Assembly: GCA_963793335.1 (NCBI GenBank)
Contig: CAWBZS010000004.1
Coordinates: 124,001-188,000, forward strand
DNA length: 64,000 nt
Direction of reading: 5' to 3'
DNA from: Sva-07 sp963793335
GTDB lineage: Bacteria; Actinomycetota; Acidimicrobiia; Acidimicrobiales; Ilumatobacteraceae
Shown here piece after piece: positions 55,168 through 63,837 of this stretch (positions are counted from its first letter, which is position 1; each line of letters starts with the position of its first letter). A program made the translations under genes and the position numbers. The notes beneath the pieces are model-generated. The model was given only the letters and a program-made list of their open reading frames with translations, had not been told where the DNA came from and ran no database searches.

Positions 55168-55177
55168 GATGGCATCG

Positions 55178-56416
55178 TCAGTCGACGAGGGCTTGCTGGA
55201 CCAGTTGGTTGAGCTGGGAGCGGATCGGATAGGTGCTCGACGGCAGGAGCTGGGTGAGGAACAACGCGACGATCTCGTTGACGGGGTCCACCCAGAAGAT
55301 CGTGCTCGCAGCGCCGCCCCACGAGTACTCGCCTTCGGATCGCAGCACCTTGTTCTCGGCGGCGTCGAGCACCACCGAGAAACCGAGACCGAAGCCAACG
55401 CCGTCGAAGCTGGTCTCGGCGAACAGCGGGCGGCCGTACTGTTCGAGGTCGGCGCCGCCCGGCAGATGATTGCGGGTCATGTAGTCGACGGTCCGCGTTC
55501 CGAGCAGCCGGACGCCGTCGAGCTCGCCCTTGTTCAACAGCATGTGAGCGAACCGGAGGTAGTCGTGCGCCGTGCCGACGAGGCCGCCGCCACCGCCGAG
55601 CATCTTCGGCTTGGAGGTCATGCCGCGCCCGAGTGCTTCGGGGGCGGGAACCGCCTCGCCTGTGGCCGGGTTGCGGACGTACAGCGTGGCGAACCGGTCC
55701 TGAGCGTCGTCGTGGACGTAGAAGTCGGTCTCGGTCATCCCCAGTGGTTCGAAGATCCGGGTCCGGAAGAACTCGTCGAGCGGCATCCCGGACACCACCT
55801 CGACGAGGCGGCCGAGGACGTCGGTGGAGACGCCATAGTTCCATTCGGTCCCCGGCTGGAACGCCAGCGGCATGTCTGCCCACAGTTCGCAGCACTCGGC
55901 GAGGTCGGCACCGGGAGGATTTCCCCACTCGAAGCCCCGGCGGCGATAGATCGCATCGGTGACGTGCGTGTTGTGGAATCCGTAGGTGAGCCCGGACGTG
56001 TGCGTCAGCAGGTGCCACACCCTGATCGGCTCGACCAGCGGATCCGTGAGGGGAGCGAGATGGGACCCCGAGCGGTACACCTGGGTGTCTGCGAACTCCG
56101 GCAGCCATTTGGAGATCGGTGACTTGAGTTCGAGCAGCCCCTCCTCGTACAGCATCATCGCCGCCACCGAGGTGATCGGCTTGGTCATCGAGAACATGCG
56201 CACGACGGTGTCGTCGGTGAACGGGGCCCCCGATGCGATGTCGCGATGGCCCATCGTCGACGAGTGCACCAGCTGGCCGCCACGGCTGAGCGCGACATGC
56301 CAACCGGCGAGCTTCTTCTGGTCGACGTAGCCGGCGAAGTGGCGGTCGATGCGCTCGAGTCGTGCGGGGGAGAACCCGGCGTCGGTGGGGTTGGTCTCAA
56401 TGGTCAATGAGGACAT
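55178..56416 (-). CDS. Serine hydrolase of the beta-lactamase / class C family
   Basis: This 412-residue protein has the class C active site: SxxK in 'RMFSMTKPITSVAAMM', the YxN-like 'WNYGVSTDVLGRLVEVVSG', and a late 'FGLGFSVVLDAAENKV...EYSWGGAASTIFWVDP' with the HxG/KTG-equivalent strand 'GGAA'. Such esterases/peptidases act on beta-lactams, D-peptides or esters. No signal peptide is seen, suggesting cytosolic esterase use. Convergent with ilvD. Confidence 0.84.
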   Translation of the reverse strand: MSSLTIETNPTDAGFSPARLERIDRHFAGYVDQKKLAGWHVALSRGGQLVHSSTMGHRDIASGAPFTDDTVVRMFSMTKPITSVAAMMLYEEGLLELKSPISKWLPEFADTQVYRSGSHLAPLTDPLVEPIRVWHLLTHTSGLTYGFHNTHVTDAIYRRRGFEWGNPPGADLAECCELWADMPLAFQPGTEWNYGVSTDVLGRLVEVVSGMPLDEFFRTRIFEPLGMTETDFYVHDDAQDRFATLYVRNPATGEAVPAPEALGRGMTSKPKMLGGGGGLVGTAHDYLRFAHMLLNKGELDGVRLLGTRTVDYMTRNHLPGGADLEQYGRPLFAETSFDGVGFGLGFSVVLDAAENKVLRSEGEYSWGGAASTIFWVDPVNEIVALFLTQLLPSSTYPIRSQLNQLVQQALVD

Positions 56417-56501
56417 CAGCCGAGCTTGCACAACTCGACGCGTGCGCAACGAGTCGGCGCATCGACTGCCAGGATGCAACTCGCGATCTACGCTGCCGAG
56501 T

Positions 56502-56975
56502 ATGAGCGACACCCCGCCGTCCGATGCATCCAGCGTCCCGCCGCCCCCGCCGCCACCACCACCACCACCGGTGGCGCCCTCTCCGGCCGCCGCTGCAGTG
56601 GGTTCGCCTGGATCGATCGGCAAGCCTCGATCGATTCTGCTCGTGCTGTTGCTGACGGTCGTCACGTTCGGGATCTGGACGATCGTGTGGTCGTACCAGA
56701 ACGGCGACGAGATCAAGCGGCACGCCGGCACCGGGCTCGGCGGCGTGGGCTACCTGTTCATCACGCTGCTGATCTCGCCCGTCACGATGTTCATGATGGC
56801 CTCGGAGGTCGAGCAGCTGTATCGCCGGGAGGGCAAGCAGCCACCGATCACCACGATCTGGGGTCTGTGGTTCCTGCTGCCGCTGATCGGCAACCTGATC
56901 TGGTACGTGCGCATCCAGCGCTCGATCAACGACTACTGGACGTCGCACGGCTCAACGGTGTCGCCGGGTCTCTGA
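56502..56975 (+). CDS. DUF4234 membrane protein with polyproline N-terminus
   Basis: This 157-residue protein begins with a run of about twelve prolines and an Ala/Pro linker (residues 12-35), then three transmembrane helices: 'ILLVLLLTVVTFGIWTIVWSY', 'GGVGYLFITLLISPVTMFMMA' and 'TTIWGLWFLLPLIGNLIWYVR'. The arrangement matches DUF4234. Function is unknown. The polyproline leader suggests a cytosolic interaction and EF-P dependence for translation. Confidence 0.78.
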   Translation: MSDTPPSDASSVPPPPPPPPPPPVAPSPAAAAVGSPGSIGKPRSILLVLLLTVVTFGIWTIVWSYQNGDEIKRHAGTGLGGVGYLFITLLISPVTMFMMASEVEQLYRREGKQPPITTIWGLWFLLPLIGNLIWYVRIQRSINDYWTSHGSTVSPGL

Positions 56976-57032
56976 CTCCGGTCGCATCGTTCACACGCCG
57001 CCGTGTCCGATGCCGCGTCTCGCTTCGTCAGC

Positions 57033-57419
57033 TCACGACGGCTGACCGGCGGGCGCCGACGCTGAACGCCGGTCGATCAGCCCGAACGCCACACGCCAGC
57101 CAACCAGGAACAGCGCCAGGAAGGCGGCGGCCACGATCACGAACGACGTCGCGGTGCCGTCGCCGAAGACGAGGTTCCGCAGCACCATTCCGGCCACCAA
57201 CGTGACCGCCCAGATCCCGATGCCAGTCCGCCACTGAATGGGTCGTTGCCATGCTCGCAACACCAGCCACCCGAGGGCGAGCGCGATCAGGAACGGCGCT
57301 GCGGTGCCGATCAGTCCGGCGATTCCTTCCGCTCGCTCGTGCTCACGTCGCCCGATGGCGACGAACAGCACCACCGAGAACGTGTCGAGCCCCAGCGCGA
57401 GTGGCAGTCGTCGATCCAT
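57033..57419 (-). CDS. DUF3054 membrane protein
   Basis: This 128-residue protein has four transmembrane helices and the DUF3054 start 'ALGLDTFSVVLFVAIGRREHERAEGIAG', followed by 'APFLIALALGWLVLRAWQRP' and 'GMVLRNLVFGDGTATSFVIVA'. No biochemical role is known. It is separated from the flavin reductase gene upstream by 71 bases and may share its transcript. Confidence 0.8.
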   Translation of the reverse strand: MDRRLPLALGLDTFSVVLFVAIGRREHERAEGIAGLIGTAAPFLIALALGWLVLRAWQRPIQWRTGIGIWAVTLVAGMVLRNLVFGDGTATSFVIVAAAFLALFLVGWRVAFGLIDRRSASAPAGQPS

Positions 57420-57490
57420 GCGCTCAGTCTCGCTCGTCGCTGCCGGATTGCCACCCGAGGTCAGCGTGGCGCGACCGTTCCAGGAGTCGG

Positions 57491-58033
57491 TCAGCCCTCC
57501 GCTGCGAAACCACCGATGGTGCCCCGGTAGAACACCAGCGGCTGAGGGGGCAGTCCATCGTGATCGGCGTCGGCATCGAGCGATGTCACACGTCCGAGCA
57601 CGAAGTAGTGGTCGCCCATCTCGTAGACCTCTTCGACGCTGCAGTCGATCCAGGCGACCGCACGTTCGAGCACCGGTGCCCCCGACGGCCCGGCGTGCCA
57701 CTCGACGCCATCGAAGCGCGTCGCTTCGGTGCCGCTCTTCGCGAACTTCCAGCACAGGTCGCTCTGCTGCTCGCTGAGCACGTTGACGCAGAAGCTGCCG
57801 GCGTCCTTCATCAGCGCCCAGGTCTCGGAGTCGGTCTGGGGAAGGAAGCCCACGAGCGGTGGATCGAGCGACACCGATGTGAACGATCCGATGGTGAAGC
57901 CGTGTGGACGGTCGTCGTCGGCCATGCCGGTGATCACGGTGACCCCGGTTGGGAAGTGGCCGAGCACGGTACGGAAATGCTTGGCGTCGAATGCCACTGC
58001 ATTGGCGTCGGGGAGGGACGTCGGATCGCTCAT
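57491..58033 (-). CDS. Flavin reductase family protein
   Basis: This 180-residue split-barrel flavin reductase has 'FRTVLGHFPTGVTVITG', 'GFTIGSFTSVSLDPPLVGFLPQ' and 'SFCVNVLSEQQSDLC'. It reduces FMN or FAD with NADH/NADPH, usually to supply a monooxygenase. ATG 58033 is preferred over an in-frame TTG at 58042. No monooxygenase partner is nearby. Confidence 0.87.
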   Translation of the reverse strand: MSDPTSLPDANAVAFDAKHFRTVLGHFPTGVTVITGMADDDRPHGFTIGSFTSVSLDPPLVGFLPQTDSETWALMKDAGSFCVNVLSEQQSDLCWKFAKSGTEATRFDGVEWHAGPSGAPVLERAVAWIDCSVEEVYEMGDHYFVLGRVTSLDADADHDGLPPQPLVFYRGTIGGFAAEG

Positions 58034-58059
58034 CGGGGTCAACTGTAGGCTCCCGCTGG

Positions 58060-58548
58060 ATGACCGACCGAACGGCGCCGCACTCGGGGCCCGCCGACAA
58101 GGCGCAGATGCGCAGCGTGATGCGGCCGCTTCGCCGGTCCCTGCCCGACCAGGACCTGCGTTCGGCCGCGCTGTGGCGACACGCGATCGAGTTGCCGGCG
58201 CTGTTCACTGCCGAGACGGTGCTGGCGTTCGACTCGGTGCCCGGCGAACCCGCGACGGCCGAACTGCTCGCATGGTGTGCAGCCACCGGCCGACTCGTCG
58301 CCGTCCCGGAGAACGACGTGGACGCATCGTGGCCGGACGTGGTGATCGTGCCCGGGATCGCCTTCACGCTCGCCGGTGACCGCTTGGGTCAAGGTGGGGG
58401 TTGGTACGACCGGTTCCTCGCCGAGATCCGGGCAGACTGCGTGACGATCGGTGTCTGTTTTGCCGAACAGATCGTCGAGTCGTTGCCGGTCGAGTCTCAC
58501 GACGTCACCATCGATCACGTGGTCACCGAGTCGGGCATGCTGCGGTGA
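58060..58548 (+). CDS. 5-formyltetrahydrofolate cyclo-ligase (short form)
   Basis: This 162-residue enzyme makes 5,10-methenyl-THF from 5-formyl-THF with ATP. The Mg/ATP loop 'RLGQGGGWYDRFLAEI' and the N-terminal 'ADKAQMRSVMRPLRRSL' helix are recognisable. It is 20-40 residues shorter than usual, with the central linker before 'PDVVIVPGIAF' reduced, so either a compact variant or reduced activity is possible. It overlaps the next gene by four bases (GTGA). Confidence 0.82.
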   Translation: MTDRTAPHSGPADKAQMRSVMRPLRRSLPDQDLRSAALWRHAIELPALFTAETVLAFDSVPGEPATAELLAWCAATGRLVAVPENDVDASWPDVVIVPGIAFTLAGDRLGQGGGWYDRFLAEIRADCVTIGVCFAEQIVESLPVESHDVTIDHVVTESGMLR

Positions 58549-59522
58549 AGCTCAGCCGGAGCGACCTCGCAGCCGCCACGGAGGTGGTTCGGCGGCATGT
58601 CCCGCCAACCCCCCAGTACCGCTGGCCGCTGCTCGACGAGGTGGCGGGATCGTCGGTGGTGGTGAAGCACGAGAACCACACACCGGTCGGGGCGTTCAAG
58701 GTGCGCGGCGGCCTCGTCTACCTCGATCGGCTGGTGCGCGAGCGGCCCGACGTGCGCGGAGTGATCAGCGCCACGCGTGGCAACCACGGCCAGAGCTTGG
58801 CGTACGCCGGGCGCAAATACGGCCGGTCCGTCACGATCTTCGTGCCCCACGGGAACAGCGTGGAGAAGAACGCGGCCATGCGTGCACTGGGCGCGGAGGT
58901 CGTCGAGCACGGCGCCGACTTTCAAGAAGCTCGCGAACGATCGATCGAGGTGGCCGCGCAGCGCGGGCTCGAGCCGGTTCCTCCGTTTCACCCGGACCTC
59001 GTGCTCGGGGTGGCGACGTATGCCCTCGAGCTGTTCGAGGGTGCCGGTCCGCTCGACACCGTGTACGTGCCGGTCGGGATGGGCTCGGGCATCAACGCGC
59101 TGATCGGCGTGCGCGACCTGCTCGGTCTCGACACCGAGATCGTCGGGGTCGTGGCGGAGCGGGCTCCATCGACATTGCGGTCGTTCGAGCAGGGCAAGGT
59201 GGTCACCACCGAGTCGGCGTCGACGTTCGTCGACGGTGTGGCCACACGGTCGCCCGATGCAGCGTCGATCGATGGCATCGTGAACGGCGCTGCTCGCGTG
59301 CTCGCCGTCTCCGACGATGCGGCGGCTGATGCGATGCGCATCATCTTCCGCACCACCCACAACGTTGCCGAGTCCGCTGGGGCGATCGCGCTCGCAGGGC
59401 TGCTGAGCGAGTCGGCTGAGCAGCGGGGCCAGCGCAGTGCCTTCGTGCTCTGTGGGGGCAACGTCGACAGCGCGCAGTTCGAGGCCGTGCTCGGTGGCGC
59501 AACACCCTCGGTGGAGCGATGA
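58545..59522 (+). CDS. Threonine/serine dehydratase-like PLP enzyme
   Basis: This 325-residue fold-type II PLP enzyme has the Lys52 Schiff base in 'HTPVGAFKVRGGLVYLDRL', the phosphate loop 'GMGSGINA' and 'SATRGNHGQSLAYAGRKYG'. It is in the threonine dehydratase / hydroxyectoine-type ammonia-lyase group and lacks an ACT domain, so it is not feedback-controlled in the IlvA manner. Start GTG 58545 is coupled to the folate gene. Confidence 0.87.
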   Translation: MKLSRSDLAAATEVVRRHVPPTPQYRWPLLDEVAGSSVVVKHENHTPVGAFKVRGGLVYLDRLVRERPDVRGVISATRGNHGQSLAYAGRKYGRSVTIFVPHGNSVEKNAAMRALGAEVVEHGADFQEARERSIEVAAQRGLEPVPPFHPDLVLGVATYALELFEGAGPLDTVYVPVGMGSGINALIGVRDLLGLDTEIVGVVAERAPSTLRSFEQGKVVTTESASTFVDGVATRSPDAASIDGIVNGAARVLAVSDDAAADAMRIIFRTTHNVAESAGAIALAGLLSESAEQRGQRSAFVLCGGNVDSAQFEAVLGGATPSVER

Positions 59523-59620
59523 TCAACAGCGGTCGGGGCGGCGGCGCTGAGCTTCCAGGCCCACCAGGTGCGCTGGGTTGTCACCCGATCGCTGATCGAG
59601 CAGTCGGTGATGTCAGCTGG

Positions 59621-60520
59621 TCATCTCCGCCCTCGACGGTCCGACCCGTCCGCGGCCGTCGGGTGGAGCAGCCGGTTCGACAGGTCCTCGACGACCGGGT
59701 CGGTCACCGAGTTTCGTCGAGTGGCCAGCACGAGTCGTCGAGTGGTCAGTGGTCGCCCGGGCGGCAGTGGCCGCTCGCCGTGCTCGGCCTGCGCCGTCGG
59801 CAGCACGGTCCAGCCGGAGCCGAGGCGAACCATTTCGCGGACGACGTCGGGTTGGTGGCTTTCGGCGACGACCTCGATGGGCGCACCCAGACGCGCGAGC
59901 TCTGCGACCACGACAGAGCGTGTGTGCGAACCGATGGGGAACAGTACCCACGGCCCCCATGTGAGCGGGTCGCCGATCGCGCACCCAGGTGGGCCGTACA
60001 CCGAGAGTTGCTCGTCGACGAGCGCTTCGATGTCGACACCGGGCACCTCGTCGGGCGGCTCGACGCACACGACCATGTCGAGGTCTCCCGACTGCAGCAA
60101 CTCGATCAGCGGCGCTGATGGCGCCACGCGTAGGCGCAGCTCGACATCGGGGTGATCGGCGCGAAATCTGCGGAGCACATCGGGGTAGTGGCCGACCGCT
60201 GCGGCATCGATCATGCCGAGGCGGAGGCGTCCGGTTCGCCCCGTGTTGATCCGCTCGGCCCAATCGACGAGGTCGCCGGTGAGGGCGAGCACCTGTCGGG
60301 CGTGGCCCACGGCCGGACCAGCACCGTGACGGATTCGTCGACGGCGGCCGTCACGCTCGAACAGGGGCACGCCGATACGTCGTTCGAGTTCGGCCAAGCC
60401 CTGCGACAACGCCGACGGGCTCACCCCGACCCGTTCTGCGGCGAGGGCCCAGGTGGGTTCGTCGGCCACGGCAACCAGGTACTCCATCTGACGGATGCTG
60501 AGGTCGGGAAGCGGACGCAC
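59621..60520 (-). CDS. LysR-family transcriptional regulator
   Basis: This 299-residue LysR protein has the winged HTH 'MEYLVAVADEPTWALAAERVGVSPSALSQGLAELERRIGVPLFERDGR' and a two-lobed effector domain. It is divergent from ino1 over a short AT-rich spacer with a GAACA-N10-TGTTC dyad. Start GTG 60520 is tentative: GGGAGG touches it directly, so a leaderless or upstream GTG start is also possible. Confidence 0.83.
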   Translation of the reverse strand: MRPLPDLSIRQMEYLVAVADEPTWALAAERVGVSPSALSQGLAELERRIGVPLFERDGRRRRIRHGAGPAVGHARQVLALTGDLVDWAERINTGRTGRLRLGMIDAAAVGHYPDVLRRFRADHPDVELRLRVAPSAPLIELLQSGDLDMVVCVEPPDEVPGVDIEALVDEQLSVYGPPGCAIGDPLTWGPWVLFPIGSHTRSVVVAELARLGAPIEVVAESHQPDVVREMVRLGSGWTVLPTAQAEHGERPLPPGRPLTTRRLVLATRRNSVTDPVVEDLSNRLLHPTAADGSDRRGRR

Positions 60521-60525
60521 CTCCC

Positions 60526-60545
60526 GAACAATACTGTAGATGTTC
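60526..60545. promoter_or_regulatory. LysR-type binding site candidate
   Basis: GAACA at 60526-60530 and TGTTC at 60541-60545 form a dyad with a 10-base spacer and AT-rich centre, right before the LysR start and 46 bases from the ino1 start. The surrounding bases are the most AT-rich in this region. Confidence 0.5.
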
Positions 60546-60590
60546 TTCACAATAATGATGTGCCATGAATCATCGCTTATCGTTGGGGAA

Positions 60591-61892
60591 ATGACTGCAC
60601 GACAGATTGCTCCCGCCACCGGCAAGCTCGGTGTCCTCACCCCCGGCATGGGTGCCGTGGCCTCCACCTTCATCGCAGGGGTGATTGCCGCTCGCAAGGG
60701 AATCCATCCGCCGATCGGATCGATCAGCCAGATGGCCCACATCCGCCTCGGCACCAAGGAGGAGAACCGCAATCCGAAGATCAACGAGTTCGTGCCGCTC
60801 GCGCATCTCGACGACATCGTGTTCGGCGGGTGGGATCCGATCTCGCCGAACGCACTCGAAGCCGCTCGCACGGCCGGCGTGCTCAACAACGAGGACCTGA
60901 ACGCCATTTCGAGCGAGCTCGAGTCGATCGTGCCGATGGAAGCCGTGTTCGACCAGCGCTGGGTGTCGCGCCTCGACGGCGTGCGCGTCAAGCAGATCGA
61001 GAACAAGTGGGATCAGGCCCAGGCCCTCATTGCCGACATCGCCAACTTCAAGGAGGCCAATGGCTGTGACCGCCTCGTGATCGTGTGGTGTGGTTCGACC
61101 GAGGCCTATCAGGAGCCGTCGGCGGTGCATGACACGGTTGCTGCGTTCGAGCAGGGGCTGCGTGACAACGACGACAACATCTCGCCGAGCCAGATCTACG
61201 TGTACGCCGCACTGCAGTCCGACGTGCCGTTCGCCAACGGTGCGCCGAACCTGTCGGTCGACCTGCCGTGCATGATCGAGCTGTCGCGCACCCGCAACGT
61301 GCCGATCGCCGGCAAGGACTTCAAGACCGGCCAGACCTGGATGAAGACCATTCTGGCCCCCGGCCTGAAGGCCCGCATGCTGGGCCTGCGCGGCTGGTAC
61401 TCGACCAACATCCTGGGCAACCGCGACGGCGAAGTGCTCGACGACCCGGAGAACTTCAAGAGCAAGGAAGTGTCCAAGCTCGGTGTCCTCGACGGCATCC
61501 TGCAGCCCGAGGTGTACCCGGACCTCTACGGCAACATCGACCACGTCGTGCGGATCAACTACTACCCGCCGCGCGGCGACAACAAGGAGGGCTGGGACAA
61601 CCTCGACATCTTCGGATGGCTCGGCTATCCGATGCAGATCAAGGTCGACTTCCTGTGTCGCGACTCGATCCTGGCGGCGCCGATCGTGCTCGACCTCGCC
61701 CTGTTCATGGACCTCGCTCATCGTGCGGGAGAGTGCGACGTGCAGGAATGGCTGAGCTTCTACCTCAAGGCCCCGCAGGCCGCAGGCGAGTCACCCGCCG
61801 AGAGCGATCTCTTCATCCAGCAGACCAAGCTGAAGAACACCCTGCGCGAGTGGATGGGCGAGCAGCCCGTCACCCACTCCGAAGCCGGCTGA
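60591..61892 (+). CDS. ino1: Inositol-3-phosphate synthase
   Basis: This 433-residue NAD-dependent enzyme isomerises glucose-6-phosphate to inositol-3-phosphate, the entry to phosphatidylinositol and mycothiol in actinobacteria. Visible blocks are the N-terminal 'GKLGVLTPGMGAVASTFIAG', 'NGCDRLVIVWCGSTE' and the C-terminal catalytic 'GNIDHVVRINYYPPRGDNKEGWDN'. Control by the divergent LysR is likely. Its stop is three bases before the left RAYT repeat. Confidence 0.92.
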   Translation: MTARQIAPATGKLGVLTPGMGAVASTFIAGVIAARKGIHPPIGSISQMAHIRLGTKEENRNPKINEFVPLAHLDDIVFGGWDPISPNALEAARTAGVLNNEDLNAISSELESIVPMEAVFDQRWVSRLDGVRVKQIENKWDQAQALIADIANFKEANGCDRLVIVWCGSTEAYQEPSAVHDTVAAFEQGLRDNDDNISPSQIYVYAALQSDVPFANGAPNLSVDLPCMIELSRTRNVPIAGKDFKTGQTWMKTILAPGLKARMLGLRGWYSTNILGNRDGEVLDDPENFKSKEVSKLGVLDGILQPEVYPDLYGNIDHVVRINYYPPRGDNKEGWDNLDIFGWLGYPMQIKVDFLCRDSILAAPIVLDLALFMDLAHRAGECDVQEWLSFYLKAPQAAGESPAESDLFIQQTKLKNTLREWMGEQPVTHSEAG

Positions 61893-61895
61893 CCC

Positions 61896-62954
61896 TCAAC
61901 GCCCCCCGAGCCCGGGTCTCCGGGAACCACCAAGGTTCCCCGAGCCCGGGTCTCCGGGGGCGTTGGCGGGGTGGTCGCCGTCAACCGTGTGACAGCGCTC
62001 CGTCACGATGATCGCATGACCCATCGACGCGATCTCACGACCAGCGACTGGTTTCACATCGTCCAGAAAGGGGCGGACGGTCAGGACATCTTCGCCGCCG
62101 CGAGTCACCGCAGCGTGTACGAAGCGTTGCTGGCCGAGGCGTTCGAGCGGTTCCAGGTGGACCTGCATGCGTATGCCTGGATGACCAATCACGTTCATCA
62201 ACTCGTGCACGCTCCCGATGGCGGGCTACCCGAGGCGATGCACCGACTCGCCAGCAGATACGCAAGTGCGTTCAACGGATGGACCGAGCGCAGCGGCCCG
62301 CTCTTCACCGATCGTTACTTCAGCGAGCCGATCGTGTCCGATGCCCAACTGGCCCAGACGGCGCGCTACATCCATCGAAACCCACTTGCGATCGTGGGAT
62401 CGGCGGGGCTGGTGCGCTATCGGTGGTCGAGTTTCGGCGCACTGTGTGAGCGTCGGGCTGCCCCTCGGTGGCTCTCGATGGGCGTCGTCACCGCAGGTAG
62501 TCGTGCTGGCTCGTACGAGGACTACGTCCTCCAGCCGCAGCCGAGCGACCGGTACGGCGTTGGTGAGCTGCCTCCGTCGACGCCGACCAGTTGCGAGGAG
62601 ATCGAGGCAGCGGTCGCTGCAGTCACGCATCGCCCGATTGCCGAACTGCGGCGGTGGAACGGCAAGGTGAGCGACGACGCCCGAACACTGATGATCGCGC
62701 TCGCGATCAGCTTCCGGGCGGGAACGAGCGCGGAGCTTGCCGATCGCTACGGATTGAGTGATCAACGCAGTGTCCGCCGCATCGCCCGCCGGGGGAGGGC
62801 GCGGGCAACCGACTCGGCGTCCTACGCCAGGTTGCGCGATCGGGTCGTGGCCCAACTCGACGAGCGCCGGTCCGCGTCGTCCATTGTGGTTCCCGGAGAC
62901 CCGGGCTGGGGGAACTTCGGTGGTTCCCGGAGACCCGGGCTCGGGGGGCGTTGA
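61896..62954 (+). mobile_element. RAYT element: Y1 transposase gene inside inverted REP pairs
   Basis: Left end 61896-61965 and right end about 62885-62954 are near-perfect inverted repeats: the outer 36 bases are identical, and the match continues with few changes through a second copy of the GAGCCCGGGTCTCCGGG unit on each side. Each side has two tandem REP units. Inside lies a Y1 (RAYT) transposase gene whose last codons and stop fall in the right repeat. Confidence 0.85.
62016..62954 (+). CDS. REP-associated tyrosine transposase (RAYT)
   Basis: This 312-residue HUH/Y1 transposase relative has the metal-binding His pair in 'WMTNHVHQLVH' (His59, His61), the catalytic Tyr118 in 'ARYIHRNPLAIVG', and the 'NPLAIVG' motif typical of TnpA_REP proteins. 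RAYTs are thought to copy or move REP/REPIN palindromes. C-terminal residues are encoded by the flanking REP ('GGSRRPGLGGR'). It is full length with no frameshift. Start ATG 62016 leaves a 15-codon optional extension from GTG 61971. Confidence 0.88.
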   Translation: MTHRRDLTTSDWFHIVQKGADGQDIFAAASHRSVYEALLAEAFERFQVDLHAYAWMTNHVHQLVHAPDGGLPEAMHRLASRYASAFNGWTERSGPLFTDRYFSEPIVSDAQLAQTARYIHRNPLAIVGSAGLVRYRWSSFGALCERRAAPRWLSMGVVTAGSRAGSYEDYVLQPQPSDRYGVGELPPSTPTSCEEIEAAVAAVTHRPIAELRRWNGKVSDDARTLMIALAISFRAGTSAELADRYGLSDQRSVRRIARRGRARATDSASYARLRDRVVAQLDERRSASSIVVPGDPGWGNFGGSRRPGLGGR

Positions 62955-62955
62955 G

Positions 62956-63813
62956 TCAGGTGGGGAAGGCGCCTTGGAGCTGGGCGGCGGTGAGGGTGTT
63001 CTCGAGCAGGCAGGCAATGGTCATCGGGCCGGTGCCTCCTGGCATCGGGGTGATGAACGCAGCGACCTCGGCCACCGGCTCGAAGTCGACATCGCCGACG
63101 ATCCCGGCTTCGGTACGCGACACGCCGACATCGATCACCGTTGCCCCCGGCTTCACCATGTCGGCGGTGATCATCCGTGCCTGCCCCGCTGCTCCCACCA
63201 CGATGTCGGCCTCACGGACGACGGCGGCCATGTCGGCGGTGCGTGAGTGGCCAAGGGTCACCGTTGCATCGACGCCCTTGCGTGCGAGCAGGAGCGACAG
63301 CGGCAACCCCACCAGCGTCGACCGTCCGATCACGACGACACGCTTGCCGCTGGTTGGGATCTCGTATCGCTCGAGCAGTCGCATCACCCCCAGCGGGGTG
63401 CATCCCACCAACCCGGGTCGTCCCCGAACCAGGCGTCCCATCGAGCGTTCGGTGAGTCCGTCGACGTCCTTCTCCGGCGGGATCAGGTCGATCACCGGCT
63501 CCGAGTCCAGACCGTCGGGCAGCGGCAACTGCACGAGGATGCCGTGCACGGTCTCGTCAGCTGCGAGACCACGAACCACCGACTCGACCTCCGCCTGGGT
63601 GGCCGTGGCCGGGAGGTCGACGTGGCGGGATTCCAAACCGGCCTCGGCAGCCTTGCGGTGCTTCATCGCGACGTAGCGTTGGCTCGGGCCGTCGTCGCCG
63701 ACCAACACCGTGGCAAGACACACGTGTGGCGACCCTGCGTCCTCGATCCGGGTGCTGATCTGTGCGACCAGCTCGTCGCGCAACGCGTTGCCGTCCATCA
63801 GAGTTGCCGTCAT
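62956..63813 (-). CDS. folD: Methylenetetrahydrofolate dehydrogenase / cyclohydrolase
   Basis: This 285-residue bifunctional enzyme converts 5,10-methylene-THF to 10-formyl-THF using NADP. Motifs are 'VLVGDDGPSQRYVAMKHRKAAEAG' with the catalytic Lys/Tyr region, 'GILVQLPLPDGLD', the Rossmann 'VIGRSTLVGLPLSLLLARKG' and 'ITPMPGGTGPMTIACLLENT'. Its stop ends one base outside the RAYT right repeat, so the element sits immediately after it. Confidence 0.95.
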   Translation of the reverse strand: MTATLMDGNALRDELVAQISTRIEDAGSPHVCLATVLVGDDGPSQRYVAMKHRKAAEAGLESRHVDLPATATQAEVESVVRGLAADETVHGILVQLPLPDGLDSEPVIDLIPPEKDVDGLTERSMGRLVRGRPGLVGCTPLGVMRLLERYEIPTSGKRVVVIGRSTLVGLPLSLLLARKGVDATVTLGHSRTADMAAVVREADIVVGAAGQARMITADMVKPGATVIDVGVSRTEAGIVGDVDFEPVAEVAAFITPMPGGTGPMTIACLLENTLTAAQLQGAFPT

Positions 63814-63837
63814 CGGGTCAACCCTAGATTGCGATGC

